Shown piece after piece: positions 34,054-43,467 of a stretch of 64,000 nt of DNA. Origin of the DNA: Rubrivivax albus (lineage in GTDB: Bacteria > Pseudomonadota > Gammaproteobacteria > Burkholderiales > Burkholderiaceae_C); contig NZ_SACT01000001.1 in NCBI RefSeq assembly GCF_004016515.1, forward strand, positions 186,001 through 250,000. Reading direction: 5' to 3'. Made by a program: the position numbers and the translations under genes. The notes below the pieces were generated by a model that was not told where the DNA came from, did no database searches, and was given only the letters and a program-made list of their open reading frames with translations. Position 1 is the stretch's first letter. Each line of letters opens with the position of its first letter.

Positions 34054-36222
34054 ATGGCGATGGAAGTCCAGTTCACCGAACAGATCAAGCAGCTGCAGCT
34101 CGGTGCCGGGCAGGCCTTCCATGGCGAAGGCATCCTGGCCATCACCAAGGCGCTGCTGCAGTCGGGCGTGGCCTACATCGGCGGGTACCAGGGGGCGCCG
34201 GTGTCGCACCTGCTGGACGTGATGGTGCAGGCCAAGCCCTACGTGGACACGCTGGGCGTGCACGTGGAGGCCTGCTCCAACGAGGCCTCGGCCGCCGCCA
34301 TGCTGGGGGCCAGCCTGCACTACCCGGTCCGCGGCTGTGTTACGTGGAAGAGCATCGTCGGCACCAACGTGGCGGCCGATGCATTGAGCAACCTGGCGTC
34401 GCCGGGCGTCACCGGCGGCACGCTGATCGTGGTGGGCGAGGACACGGGCGAAGGCGCCAGCGTGATCCAGGAGCGCACGCACGCCTTTGCGATGAAGAGC
34501 ACGATGGCGCTGTTCGACCCGCGGCCCGACCTGCCGACGATGGTGAACTGCGTGCAGCACGCCTTCGCGCTCAGCGAGGCCAGCCACATGCCGGCGATGC
34601 TGGGCCTGCGCATCCGCGCCTGCCACGTGCGTGGCAGCTTCGAGGCGCAGGACAACGTGGCGCCCCGGCACGGCACGCATGCGTGGATCGACGAGCCGGC
34701 GCCCTTCGACTACGGCAAGCTGGCGCACCCGCCGGTCACCTTCCGCCACGAGAAGCTCAAGGTGGAGCAGCGCATCCCGGCGGCGCAGGCCTACATCGAG
34801 CAGCACGGGCTCAACGAGACCTTCGAAGGCGAGTTGGCAGACGTCGGCCTGATCGTGCAGGGCGGCCTCTACAACGCCTTGCAGCGCGCGCTGCAGACGG
34901 TGGGCCTGGCCGATGCCTTCGGCGACAGCCGGGTGCCCATCCACGTGCTCAACGTCGTCTACCCGCTGGCACCGAAGTCCATCGGCGCCTTCGCGGCCGG
35001 CAAGCGCGCCGTGCTGGTGCTGGAGGAGGGCACGCCGGAGTTCATCGAGAAGGACGTGATCCAGGCCCTGCGGCGGCAGGACCTGAACACTGCGGTGCAC
35101 GGCAAGGACCTGATGCCGCCGGCCGGCGAATACAACGTCGAGACCTTGGTGCAGGGCCTGATCGCCTTTGGCGAGCGCCACCTGCCGCAGGTGGACCTGG
35201 CCGCGGCGAAGGCTTGGCTGGCCGCCAACGCCGAGCGCCGGGCCGACGTGCCGGTGGCGTCGCTGCCGCCGCGCCCGCCGGGCTTCTGCGTCGGCTGCCC
35301 GGAACGCCCGGTGTTCAGCGCGCTGAAACTTGCGCAGCAGGAGGTGGGCCGCGTGCACGTGGCGGCCGACATCGGCTGCCACGCGCTGGCCACCTTCGAG
35401 CCCTTCCACTCGGGGCACTCGATCCTGGGCTACGGCATGAGCCTGGCCAGCCGCGCCGGCGTGGGCCCGCTGATGGCCCAGCGCACGCTGGCCATCATGG
35501 GTGACGGCGGCTTCTGGCACAACGGCCTGCTCACCGGCGTGCAGGCGGCGCTGTTCAACGGCGACGACGCGGTGCTGATGATCATGAAGAACGGCTACAC
35601 CTCGGCCACCGGCACGCAGGACATCATCAGCACGCCCGACGACGAGGCCAAGGCCGAGGCCGAACGCAACGCCGCCGTGCACCAGAGCCTGGCGCACAAG
35701 AACCAGACCATCGAGCAGACGCTCAAGGGCATGGGCGTGCCCTGGCTGCGCACCGTGCACACCTACGAGGTCGATGCGATGCGGCGTACGGTGGAGGAGG
35801 CGCTGACCACCGACTTCGCCGGCCTGAAGGTCATCGTCGCCGAGGGCGAGTGCCAGCTGGAGCGCCAGCGGCGGCTCAAGCCCTTCGTGGCGGGGCGCCT
35901 CAAGCGCGGCGAGCGCGTGGAGCGCGTGAAGTACGGTGTCGACGAGGACGTCTGCACCGGCGACCACGCCTGCATCCGCCTGTCGGGCTGCCCCACGCTG
36001 ACGGTCAAGGACAACCCCGATCCGCTGCGGGTGGACCCGGTGGCGACCGTGATCGACGGTTGCGTGGGCTGCGGCCTGTGCGGTGCCAACGCGCATGCGG
36101 CCACGCTGTGCCCGAGCTTCTACCGCGCCGAGGTGGTGAAGAACGCCGGCGGCTGGGAGCGTTTCGTCGCCCGATGGCGCGAGACGGTCACCAGTTGGCT
36201 GCGCCCGGAGGTGGTGGCATGA
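34054..36222 (+). CDS. iorA: Indolepyruvate ferredoxin oxidoreductase, alpha subunit
   Basis: A 722-residue thiamine-diphosphate enzyme that oxidatively decarboxylates aryl pyruvates such as indolepyruvate to the aryl-acetyl-CoA. The ThDP-binding region includes GDGGFWHNGLLTGVQAALFN and MKNGYTSATGTQD. The C-terminal ferredoxin-like part has VCTGDHACIRLSGCP and CVGCGLCGANAHAATLCP cysteine clusters. A GGGAG Shine-Dalgarno precedes ATG 34054. It overlaps iorB by ATGA. Confidence 0.94.
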   Translation: MAMEVQFTEQIKQLQLGAGQAFHGEGILAITKALLQSGVAYIGGYQGAPVSHLLDVMVQAKPYVDTLGVHVEACSNEASAAAMLGASLHYPVRGCVTWKSIVGTNVAADALSNLASPGVTGGTLIVVGEDTGEGASVIQERTHAFAMKSTMALFDPRPDLPTMVNCVQHAFALSEASHMPAMLGLRIRACHVRGSFEAQDNVAPRHGTHAWIDEPAPFDYGKLAHPPVTFRHEKLKVEQRIPAAQAYIEQHGLNETFEGELADVGLIVQGGLYNALQRALQTVGLADAFGDSRVPIHVLNVVYPLAPKSIGAFAAGKRAVLVLEEGTPEFIEKDVIQALRRQDLNTAVHGKDLMPPAGEYNVETLVQGLIAFGERHLPQVDLAAAKAWLAANAERRADVPVASLPPRPPGFCVGCPERPVFSALKLAQQEVGRVHVAADIGCHALATFEPFHSGHSILGYGMSLASRAGVGPLMAQRTLAIMGDGGFWHNGLLTGVQAALFNGDDAVLMIMKNGYTSATGTQDIISTPDDEAKAEAERNAAVHQSLAHKNQTIEQTLKGMGVPWLRTVHTYEVDAMRRTVEEALTTDFAGLKVIVAEGECQLERQRRLKPFVAGRLKRGERVERVKYGVDEDVCTGDHACIRLSGCPTLTVKDNPDPLRVDPVATVIDGCVGCGLCGANAHAATLCPSFYRAEVVKNAGGWERFVARWRETVTSWLRPEVVA

Positions 36223-37709
36223 GCACCGCACAAGTCACACCCATGCGCCCCACCTGCGTCCTGATCTGCGCCCTCGGCGGCGAAGGAGGCGGCGTGCTCG
36301 CCGAGTGGCTGTACGGCGCCGCGGTGCGCGCCGGCCATGCGGCGCAGAGCACCTCGGTGCCCGGCGTGGCGCAGCGCACCGGTGCCACCACGTACTACAT
36401 CGAGGTCTGGCCGCAGCCGGCGTCCACGCACCCGGGCCGGCGCCCGGTCTTCAGCCTCAACCCGGTGCCCGGGGGCGTGGACCTGCTGGTGTCGTCGGAG
36501 CTGCTGGAGACGGCGCGACAGGTCGCGAACGGCATGGTCAGCGCCGACCGCACCGTGGTCATCAGCTCCACCGCGCGCACCCTCACCACCGCCGAGAAGA
36601 TGCAGCCCACCGACGGCCGGGCCGACACCGGCGCGCTGGTGGCCGCGCTGCAGCGCCACGCGAAGCAGGCGGAACTGCTGGACCTGGCGGCGCTGGCGCA
36701 GCAGGCCGGCACCGTGATCAGCGCCGTGATGCTGGGCGCCATCGCCGCCAGCGGCGTGCTGCCCTTCGCCCGCGGCGTCTACGAGGACACCATCCGCGCC
36801 GGCGGCAAGGGTGTCGAACCCAGCCTGCGCGGCTTTGCGCTCGCCTTCGACGCGGTGACGCGGCAGCGCGAGCAGCGGACCGCGGTGGAGGCGGCACTGC
36901 AGCCCGCACCGGCCCCGGACCTGCGCGCCCTGGGCCGCGCCCGCGTGGCCAGCTACCAGGACGAGGCCTATGCGCGGCTGTACGATGAGCGCCTGGACCG
37001 CTTCGCCGCCTGGCCGGCGGTGCAGCAGGAACTGGCGCGCTGGCTGGCGCTGTGGATGGCCTTCGACGACATCGTGCGCGTGGCCGCGCTCAAGCTCGCC
37101 GCCAGCCGCCAGGCCCGCGTGCGGCGCGAGGTGAAGGCCGGCGACGACGAGATCGTCAAGCTCTACGACCACTTCAAGCCCGGCGTGCCCGAGTTCGCCG
37201 CGCTGCTGCCCGAGCGACTGGCCGCGCGGCTGCAGGCCTGGGACCGCCGGCGCGTGGCCGCCGGCCGCGACCCCTGGGCGCTGCCGCTGAAGGTGGGCAC
37301 GCACACGCTGCGCGGCGCGCTGGCGCTGCGCTTCGTGGCGGGGCTCAAGGGTTGGCGGCGCCGTGGCCAGCGTTTCGCGCGCGAGCAGGCGCTGATCGAG
37401 CGATGGCTGGCGGCCGTGCAGGCCGGTGCGCAGCGCGACCCGGCGCTGGGCCTGGAACTGGCGCTGTGCGGCCGTCTGATCAAGGGCTACGGCAGCACCA
37501 ACGAACGCGGCCAGGCCAGCCTGCTGCACATCGTGGACGTGCTGGCCACGCGTGACGCGGCCACCGTGCGCGCGGCGCGGGAAGCCGCGCTGGCCGACGA
37601 CGCCGGCCGTGCGTTGGACGCCACGCTGGCCGCCCATGGCGCACCACCGCGGCCGCCGCGTGAGCAGCCGGTGCGCTTCTACCGACGCAAGCCGGTGCCG
37701 GCGCGCTGA
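36219..37709 (+). CDS. iorB: Indolepyruvate oxidoreductase, beta subunit with DUF6537-type C-terminal extension
   Basis: A 496-residue protein. The first about 200 residues are the pyruvate:ferredoxin oxidoreductase gamma domain (ICALGGEGGGVLAEWL, TSVPGVAQRTGATTYY). The remaining part is the helical extension found in proteobacterial IorB proteins. It completes the IorAB complex for aryl-pyruvate catabolism. The stop directly abuts that of the convergent monooxygenase gene. Confidence 0.93.
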   Translation: MSTAQVTPMRPTCVLICALGGEGGGVLAEWLYGAAVRAGHAAQSTSVPGVAQRTGATTYYIEVWPQPASTHPGRRPVFSLNPVPGGVDLLVSSELLETARQVANGMVSADRTVVISSTARTLTTAEKMQPTDGRADTGALVAALQRHAKQAELLDLAALAQQAGTVISAVMLGAIAASGVLPFARGVYEDTIRAGGKGVEPSLRGFALAFDAVTRQREQRTAVEAALQPAPAPDLRALGRARVASYQDEAYARLYDERLDRFAAWPAVQQELARWLALWMAFDDIVRVAALKLAASRQARVRREVKAGDDEIVKLYDHFKPGVPEFAALLPERLAARLQAWDRRRVAAGRDPWALPLKVGTHTLRGALALRFVAGLKGWRRRGQRFAREQALIERWLAAVQAGAQRDPALGLELALCGRLIKGYGSTNERGQASLLHIVDVLATRDAATVRAAREAALADDAGRALDATLAAHGAPPRPPREQPVRFYRRKPVPAR

Positions 37710-38822
37710 TCAGGCCAGCGTCCGGGCTACCGTGCGCGCCTGGTCGGCGATGGTGTTGAGCAGGCCGCCCGGACGCGTCAGCTCGAAGCCGACGAAGTAC
37801 AACCCCGCGGCGTCACCGGTGCCCACGACCTCGCGCGGCAGACCGCGTGCGTCCACTGGCAGGGCCAGGTCCGGGAACAGTGCCTGCACCGCCGGCCGGT
37901 AGCCGGTGGCCAGCAGCAGGGCGTCGAAGGCTTCTTCCCGGCCATCGGTGAACTGCACCCCGGTCGGCGTGAGGGTCCGGACGCCCGGCCGCACGGCGAT
38001 GCGGCCGGCGCGGATCAGGTCCAGCGTGCCCAGGTCGATCACCGGCGTTCGGCCGGTCTCCCGCAGCTGGCGCAGCGGCGAGAGGGCCGGCGTGCGCAGG
38101 CCCAGCGGCGTCAGGTCGCCCACGGTCAGGTCGCGCAGCCACACGCCCAGGCGGTCGCCCCAGGCGGGCGGCAGCTTGGCCAGCAGCATGGCGGTGCGCT
38201 GCGTCGGCCGGCCGAGCACGTCGCGCCTGACCACGTTGATGGGCGAGCGCACCGAGACCGTGGTGGCCACCCCGGCCTCGGCCAGGTCGAGCGCGATCTC
38301 GGCGCCGGTGTTGCCCATGCCCACGACCAGCACGCGCTGGCCGGCGAAGGGTGACGCGTCGCGGTAGGCATGGCTGTGCAGGATGCGACCGCCGAACCCG
38401 GTCTCGCCCGGCAGTGCTGGCCGCACCGGTGTCGCGTTGGCACCGGTGGCCAGCACGATGGCGTGGGAGCGATGCGCCGTGCCGTCGACCATGTGCACCT
38501 GCCAGCCGGCACCGTCGCGCACGATGCGGGTCACGGCCTGGCCGTAGCGCAGTTCCAGCCGGTAGTGGGCGGCGTAGGCCGCCAGGTAGTCGGCCACGCC
38601 CTGGCGCGGCACGTAGCGCGGCGCGTCGGGCGGGAAGGGCAGGCCGGGCAGCGCGGACAGTTCCTTGACCGTGTGCAGGTGCAGCCGCGCGTAGTGGTGG
38701 TGCCAGGCGGTGCCGGCCGACGGGCCGCGCTCGAACAGCACCGACGGCTGCCCGGCCATCGCCAGCGCGCCGCCCACGGCCAGACCGGCCGGGCCGGCGC
38801 CGACGATCAGGACATCGGACAC
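37710..38822 (-). CDS. Flavin-containing monooxygenase-like NAD(P)/FAD oxidoreductase
   Basis: A 370-residue two-dinucleotide-domain flavoprotein. FAD-binding GAGPAGLAVG is at residues 8-17 and an NADPH-binding VVGMGNTGAEIALDLAEAG lies near 165-185. It resembles FMO/TrkA-type oxidoreductases that oxygenate N or S groups or indolepyruvate (YUCCA-like). Proximity to iorAB makes an aromatic keto acid substrate conceivable but unproved. It begins 7 bp after the TPR-like gene. Confidence 0.85.
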   Translation of the reverse strand: MSDVLIVGAGPAGLAVGGALAMAGQPSVLFERGPSAGTAWHHHYARLHLHTVKELSALPGLPFPPDAPRYVPRQGVADYLAAYAAHYRLELRYGQAVTRIVRDGAGWQVHMVDGTAHRSHAIVLATGANATPVRPALPGETGFGGRILHSHAYRDASPFAGQRVLVVGMGNTGAEIALDLAEAGVATTVSVRSPINVVRRDVLGRPTQRTAMLLAKLPPAWGDRLGVWLRDLTVGDLTPLGLRTPALSPLRQLRETGRTPVIDLGTLDLIRAGRIAVRPGVRTLTPTGVQFTDGREEAFDALLLATGYRPAVQALFPDLALPVDARGLPREVVGTGDAAGLYFVGFELTRPGGLLNTIADQARTVARTLA

Positions 38823-38829
38823 CAGGCGC

Positions 38830-39603
38830 TCATTCCTCCAGCTCGGCCTTGGCCATCTCCACGTCCAGCCGCTCCATCGCGTCCATCGGCGCGCAGGCGG
38901 CGGCGTCGGCGTAGAGCTTCTCGGCGTCCTTCATCTTCTTCTCGCCCTCCAGCATGACCAGGCCGTTGGCGTATTCGATCATCGCGATGGCGCTGCCCGG
39001 GTTGAGCTTGATGGCCTGCTGGAACATCTTCAGGCCGGTGGCGGTGTCGGCGCCCTGGGTGCGGCCCAGCAGCTTGCCCACCTTGTCGATGACCTCGGCG
39101 TGGAAGGAGCCCAACGCGATGTGCGCGTCGGCATGCTTGGGCGCGAGCGAGATCGTCGTTTCCAGCGCGGTCTTGACCTTGCCGCCCAGACCCTGCGCCA
39201 GCGCCTTGGCCACGCTGATGCCCTGGCTGTAGCGGCCCAGGGCGTAGGCCTGCCAGTAGTGGGCGTTGGGGTTCTTGGGTTCGGTGGCCTGCTGCGCCTC
39301 GGCGCGTTCCGACGCCTCCAGGAACATCGCCAGGCGCGCCTTCTCGCTCTTCTCCAGGTAGTTGGCGTAGATGCACTGCGCCTTGTTGGCCACCGTGATG
39401 CCGGCACCGCCGGCGGCAAGCCCGGCGTCGAAGGCCTTCTGGAACTCGCCGGCATGGAACAGCGCCCACGCCGCCTGCACCGCCTCGTCCTTGGGCCAGG
39501 GCTCGGCGTCGCCGGCGTGCAGCCGGGCCCACTGCTTCTTCAGCGCGGCGGTGTCGTAGGTGTAGGACTTGTCTTTGTACGGAAAGGCGGTCCACTTGGC
39601 CAT
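38830..39603 (-). CDS. TPR-like helical-repeat protein of unknown function
   Basis: A 257-residue soluble protein, mostly alpha-helical, with TPR-like repeats such as NAHYWQAYALGRYSQGI, KHADAHIALGSFHAEVI and GSAIAMIEYANGLVML. It has no signal peptide. A strong Shine-Dalgarno (gaggaga) precedes ATG 39603. It lies between tetR and the monooxygenase in a closely spaced minus-strand unit and probably acts as a protein-interaction scaffold. Confidence 0.7.
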   Translation of the reverse strand: MAKWTAFPYKDKSYTYDTAALKKQWARLHAGDAEPWPKDEAVQAAWALFHAGEFQKAFDAGLAAGGAGITVANKAQCIYANYLEKSEKARLAMFLEASERAEAQQATEPKNPNAHYWQAYALGRYSQGISVAKALAQGLGGKVKTALETTISLAPKHADAHIALGSFHAEVIDKVGKLLGRTQGADTATGLKMFQQAIKLNPGSAIAMIEYANGLVMLEGEKKMKDAEKLYADAAACAPMDAMERLDVEMAKAELEE

Positions 39604-39625
39604 GGCAGGGTCTCCTCGGTGAATG

Positions 39626-40285
39626 TCAGTTGCCGATGTAGGGGTCGGCCAGTGCACGCAGGTGCGCGCGCGAGCCGGGGTCCAGGTACGGGTGCAGCAG
39701 GCTCAGCACGTGCCAGGCGCCGCGGCCCAGCGCCGCACCGGCGCTCTCGGGCTCGAGCGCATTGCGCGGGTCGCGCACGTACTCGTAGCTCAGCCAGTAG
39801 GTCAGCACCACCACCATGGCCTCGGCGGCCGGGCCGGCGGCCTCGGCGTCGATCTGCACCGCGGCGTGGCGCGACAGGCCGTCGATCACCTGGCGCACGG
39901 CACGCACCTTCTGCTGCAGGCGGCGCTGGAAGTGCGTCTCCAGCCGCCGGTTCTTGCTCAGCAGGTCGTTGAGGTCGCGGTACAGGAAGCGGTACTGCCA
40001 GATCAGCTCGAAGAGCATGTGGAAGAACAGCCAGGCGTCCTCGACGTTGGACACCGATTCCGCCGCCTGCAGCAGTTCGTCCAGCGCCGTCTCGTAGCGC
40101 GCGAACAGCGAGTTGACCAGCTCGTCCTTGGCCGGGTAGTGGTAGTACAGGTTGCCGGGGCTGATGTTCAGCTCGGCCGAGATCAGCGTGGTGCTGACGT
40201 TCGGCTCGCCGAAGCGGTTGAACAGCGTCAGCGTCACCTCCAGGATGCGTTCGGCGGTGCGGCGCGGCGGCTTCTTCGGCGGCAT
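39626..40285 (-). CDS. TetR/AcrR-family regulator
   Basis: A 219-residue regulator with an N-terminal TetR helix-turn-helix (ILEVTLTLFNRFGEPNVSTT, then ISPGNLYYHYPAKDELV) and a larger C-terminal ligand domain. It is divergent from the ABC transporter pair across 55 bp, the usual arrangement for a local repressor. It may instead regulate the TPR-like and monooxygenase genes downstream of it. Confidence 0.88.
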   Translation of the reverse strand: MPPKKPPRRTAERILEVTLTLFNRFGEPNVSTTLISAELNISPGNLYYHYPAKDELVNSLFARYETALDELLQAAESVSNVEDAWLFFHMLFELIWQYRFLYRDLNDLLSKNRRLETHFQRRLQQKVRAVRQVIDGLSRHAAVQIDAEAAGPAAEAMVVVLTYWLSYEYVRDPRNALEPESAGAALGRGAWHVLSLLHPYLDPGSRAHLRALADPYIGN

Positions 40286-40324
40286 GCGGCCATTCTGGCA
40301 CCGGCAGGCGCGAAGGGCCTTCCG

Positions 40325-40330
40325 TAGAAT
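40325..40330 (+). promoter_or_regulatory. -10-like element of the ABC pair
   Basis: TAGAAT lies 10 bp before the ATG of the ATPase gene, in the 55-bp gap shared with tetR. The spacing implies a very short 5' untranslated region. No convincing -35 is seen, consistent with a regulated promoter. Confidence 0.35.
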
Positions 40331-40340
40331 CGCGCCCCTC

Positions 40341-41264
40341 ATGCCCGCCCCCGCTTCCGCACCAGCCGTCCGTTTCGACGCCGTCTCCAAGGTCTACACC
40401 ACCCCCCGCGGGCCGCTGCAGGCGCTCGACGGCGTGAGCTTCGACATCGCCCCCGGCGAGTTCTTCGGCCTGCTGGGCCCCAACGGCGCCGGCAAGACCA
40501 CGCTGATCTCCATCCTGGCCGGCCTGGCGCACGCCACGCAGGGCCAGGTCACGGTGATGGGCCACGACGTGCGCGCCGACTACGTGGCCGCCCGCCATGC
40601 GCTGGGCATCGTGCCGCAGGAGCTGGTGTTCGACCCGTTCTTCAGCGTGCGCGAGACGCTGCGCATCCAGAGCGGCTACTTCGGTGTGCGCGGCAACGAC
40701 GCCTGGATCGACGAGCTGCTCGAAGGCCTGGGCCTGGCCGACAAGGCCGGCGCCAACATGCGCCAGCTCTCCGGCGGCATGAAGCGGCGCGTGCTGGTGG
40801 CCCAGGCCCTGGTGCACCGGCCGCCGGTGATCGTGCTCGACGAACCCACCGCGGGTGTGGACGTGGAACTGCGCCAGACGCTGTGGCAGTTCGTGGCGAA
40901 GCTGAACAAGCAGGGTCACACCGTGCTGCTGACCACGCACTACCTGGAAGAGGCCGAGGCGCTGTGCAGCCGCATCGCCATGCTCAAGAAGGGCCGGGTG
41001 GTCGCCCTGGACCGCACCGCCAACCTGCTCGCCGGCACGGCCAGCACCATGCTGCGCTTCAAGACCGATGACGCGCTGCCGGACGACATCGCGGCGCAGG
41101 CGCGCGTGACTGGCCGCATCGCGCAGGTGACGGCACACGATGCGGCTGAGGTGGAAACCATGCTGGGCCGGCTGCGCGCGGCGGGTGTGCGCGTGGAGGA
41201 CCTGGAGATCGGCCGCGCCGACCTGGAGGACGTGTTCCTCGAGATCATGCAGGGGCAGCAATGA
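40341..41264 (+). CDS. YadG-like ABC transporter ATPase
   Basis: A 307-residue ABC-2-type ATPase. Walker A GPNGAGKTT is at 46-54, then LSGGMKRRVLVAQAL and IVLDEPTAGVDVE. Length and partner match the E. coli YadG/YadH pair. In many Burkholderiales this pair follows mlaFEDACB and precedes bolA-murA. It overlaps the permease gene by ATGA. Substrate unknown; cell-envelope material is likely from context. Confidence 0.9.
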   Translation: MPAPASAPAVRFDAVSKVYTTPRGPLQALDGVSFDIAPGEFFGLLGPNGAGKTTLISILAGLAHATQGQVTVMGHDVRADYVAARHALGIVPQELVFDPFFSVRETLRIQSGYFGVRGNDAWIDELLEGLGLADKAGANMRQLSGGMKRRVLVAQALVHRPPVIVLDEPTAGVDVELRQTLWQFVAKLNKQGHTVLLTTHYLEEAEALCSRIAMLKKGRVVALDRTANLLAGTASTMLRFKTDDALPDDIAAQARVTGRIAQVTAHDAAEVETMLGRLRAAGVRVEDLEIGRADLEDVFLEIMQGQQ

Positions 41265-42028
41265 CGAACCTGCTGGCGGGCGCGCGCACGCTGTTCCTCA
41301 AGGAGATCCTGCGCTTCTGGAAGGTGGCCTTCCAGACCGTGGCCGCGCCCGTGATCACGGCGCTGCTGTACCTGCTGATCTTCGGCCACGTGCTCGAAGG
41401 GCGGGTCGAGGTCTACCCCGGCGTGGCCTACACCAGCTTCCTGATCCCGGGGCTGGTGATGATGAGCGTGCTGCAGAACGCGTTCGCCAACAGCTCCAGT
41501 TCGCTGATCCAGAGCAAGGTCACCGGCAACCTGGTGTTCCTGCTGGTCTCGCCGCTGTCGCACTGGGCCTGGTTCGTGGCATACGTGGGCGCGTCGGTGG
41601 TGCGGGGCCTGGCGGTGGGCGCCGGCGTGCTGGCGGTCACGGTGTGGTTCGTGCCGCTGCGGCTGGCCGAGCCGTGGTGGATCCTGGCGTTCGGGGCGCT
41701 GGGCGCCGGCATCATGGGGAGCCTGGGGCTGATCGCCGGCCTGTGGGCCGAGAAGTTCGACCAGATGGCCGCGTTCCAGAACTTCCTGATCATGCCGATG
41801 ACGATGCTCTCCGGCGTTTTCTATTCGGTGCACTCGCTGCCCGACTTCTGGCAGACGGCCAGCCACCTGAACCCCTTCTTCTACATCATCGACGGCTTCC
41901 GCCGCGGCTTCTTCGGCGTCAGCGACGTCTCGCCCTGGCTGAGCCTGGCGGGTGTGGCCGCGGCCTTTGCCGTCGCCGCCGCGATCGCGCTGCGGCTGCT
42001 GGCCAGCGGCTACAAGCTGCGGCACTGA
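41261..42028 (+). CDS. YadH-like ABC-2 permease
   Basis: A 255-residue ABC-2 permease with six membrane segments, an N-terminal amphipathic TLFLKEILRFWK, and the conserved late segment PMTMLSGVFYSVHSLPDFWQ. It forms the membrane part of the exporter with the preceding ATPase. An 11-bp tandem repeat starts in its last codons. Confidence 0.92.
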   Translation: MTNLLAGARTLFLKEILRFWKVAFQTVAAPVITALLYLLIFGHVLEGRVEVYPGVAYTSFLIPGLVMMSVLQNAFANSSSSLIQSKVTGNLVFLLVSPLSHWAWFVAYVGASVVRGLAVGAGVLAVTVWFVPLRLAEPWWILAFGALGAGIMGSLGLIAGLWAEKFDQMAAFQNFLIMPMTMLSGVFYSVHSLPDFWQTASHLNPFFYIIDGFRRGFFGVSDVSPWLSLAGVAAAFAVAAAIALRLLASGYKLRH

Positions 42029-42055
42029 CGCGGCACTGACGCGGCACTGTCGCGG
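42019..42055. repeat. 11-bp tandem repeat at the permease stop codon
   Basis: GCGGCACTGAC is present twice exactly, a third time with one change, then a four-base partial copy. The first copy contains the permease stop codon. The array lies in the 44-bp gap to the convergent polysaccharide operon, exactly where the usual gene order of related genomes breaks. Confidence 0.7.
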
Positions 42056-42072
42056 CCGGCCGCCCGCCCGCT

Positions 42073-43467
42073 TCAGAAGGCCAGGTCCAGGCCCAGTTCG
42101 ACACCGCGCGCCGCGTCGCGCGGGGCGAACGCCGGCCCGGGCGCGAAGCGCGACAGCGTCAGCGTGAGCGACGCGTGCTCCCACTCGCGCCAGGCCAGCA
42201 GCAGGTCCCAGGCCTGGCCCAGGTCGCGGTGGTGGCCGTCGGGCGTGGCCGAGAGCCGGCTGTCGACCAGCGGCTGGTCGGCCTGCGCCAGCGCATAGCG
42301 GTGCCACACCAGGTCCACCGAGCTGCGCCGCGTCGGGCGCAGGCCGGCCGCGATGCTGAGCACCTGCAGGTTGGCGAGTTCGGGGTCCAGCAGTTCCCCG
42401 TAGCGGCTGAACCGCTTCACGCCCAGCCAGCGCTGCTTGTTCTCCTGCAGGCCGGTCTGGCGGAAGCCGTCGCTGCCGCGGGCCCAGGCGAGCACGAGCC
42501 CGGGGCTGCCGGGCCAGGGCGAGCGCCACTGCAGGCCGAGGTCGACGGCATGACCGCGCTGCCGCCGCGATGCGGTGGCGCCCGCCACGGCGCCGTCGAA
42601 GCCGGTGACCTGCGCCTGCCCCGACAGCCACGCGAAGTCGGCCCACATTGCCAGCCGGTGGCCACCGTCGCCGAAGCGGCCGTTGGCGCCCACGCGCAGG
42701 CCCAGCCAGTCGGCGTCCAGGTCGGTGCTGTCCTGACGGTCGTCGGACACGGATGTGCCCGCCGCCGGCTGGCCACTGGTGTCGGTCTGGTGGAGCCAGA
42801 ACAGGTCCAGGTGCAGACCACCCAGGGTGCGGCCGGCCTGGGCGAAGACGCGGGTGACGCCCCGCTGTTCGGGCGCGATGCCGCCGTCGGCCGAGTCGCT
42901 GGCGGCCAGTTCGCGCGCCAGCCCGAGCGTGGCCGACCCGTCGCTGCCCTGCCAGTGCAGGCGCAGGCCGTCGAGGTCGTCGTCCCACCACCAGCCGCGC
43001 GTTTCGACCCAGGGCACGCGGCCGGCCTGCAGCGACAGGCCGTCCGCCGGCGCGCCCACGCGCAGCCACATTTCGCCGCGCTGCAGACCGTCGCGCACCT
43101 GCAGCGTGCCGGGCCGCCGCCGCCGTTCGCTCACGGCCTTGAGTTCCAGCGCGGCATCCAGCGTCGGTGACCAGCGCAGCGCCAGCGCCGCCGTGGCTTC
43201 CTGGTCGCGCAGACGGCGGTCGCGGTCGCGCGTGTCGTCGAGGTCCAGGTTGCGGCGCTGGCCCAGCGTGAGCTCGTAGCCGAAGTGCCAGCTGTAGTCG
43301 GCGCCGCGCCACTGGCCGCTGATCGGGGCGGCGCTGCGCGTGCGGTCGCCACGGGCGACCGGCGGGTCACCGGCCGCGAACGCACCTGCCGCGAACGCAC
43401 CTGCCGCGAACGCACCTGCCGCGCCACCCACCGCCGCGGCCACCAGCCAGGTCTTCAGGCGGCGCAT
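42073..43467 (-). CDS. AlgE-like outer-membrane export porin
   Basis: A 464-residue protein with a signal peptide and many amphipathic beta strands ending in phenylalanine (LGLDLAF), typical of an outer-membrane barrel. The pattern (GYELTLGQRRNLDLDD, WVETRGWWWDDDLDGLRLHW, EFSRY-like segments) resembles alginate export proteins of the AlgE type. As the last gene of the polysaccharide operon it probably lets the polymer cross the outer membrane. The signal peptide includes a tandem GAFAA repeat. It overlaps the deacetylase stop by 13 bp. Confidence 0.8.
   Translation of the reverse strand: MRRLKTWLVAAAVGGAAGAFAAGAFAAGAFAAGDPPVARGDRTRSAAPISGQWRGADYSWHFGYELTLGQRRNLDLDDTRDRDRRLRDQEATAALALRWSPTLDAALELKAVSERRRRPGTLQVRDGLQRGEMWLRVGAPADGLSLQAGRVPWVETRGWWWDDDLDGLRLHWQGSDGSATLGLARELAASDSADGGIAPEQRGVTRVFAQAGRTLGGLHLDLFWLHQTDTSGQPAAGTSVSDDRQDSTDLDADWLGLRVGANGRFGDGGHRLAMWADFAWLSGQAQVTGFDGAVAGATASRRQRGHAVDLGLQWRSPWPGSPGLVLAWARGSDGFRQTGLQENKQRWLGVKRFSRYGELLDPELANLQVLSIAAGLRPTRRSSVDLVWHRYALAQADQPLVDSRLSATPDGHHRDLGQAWDLLLAWREWEHASLTLTLSRFAPGPAFAPRDAARGVELGLDLAF
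43373..43423. repeat. 15-bp in-frame tandem repeats in the porin signal peptide
   Basis: CGCACCTGCCGCGAA is repeated head to tail about three times, encoding GAFAA repeats at residues 18-33 of the AlgE-like protein. Gain or loss of a unit would change the signal region by five residues without shifting frame. Confidence 0.75.

Noticed and set aside
40940..43312. 790-codon minus-strand frame spanning the ABC permease and the porin
   Set aside because: It runs antisense to the ABC pair and in the wrong frame of the porin; no domain signatures.
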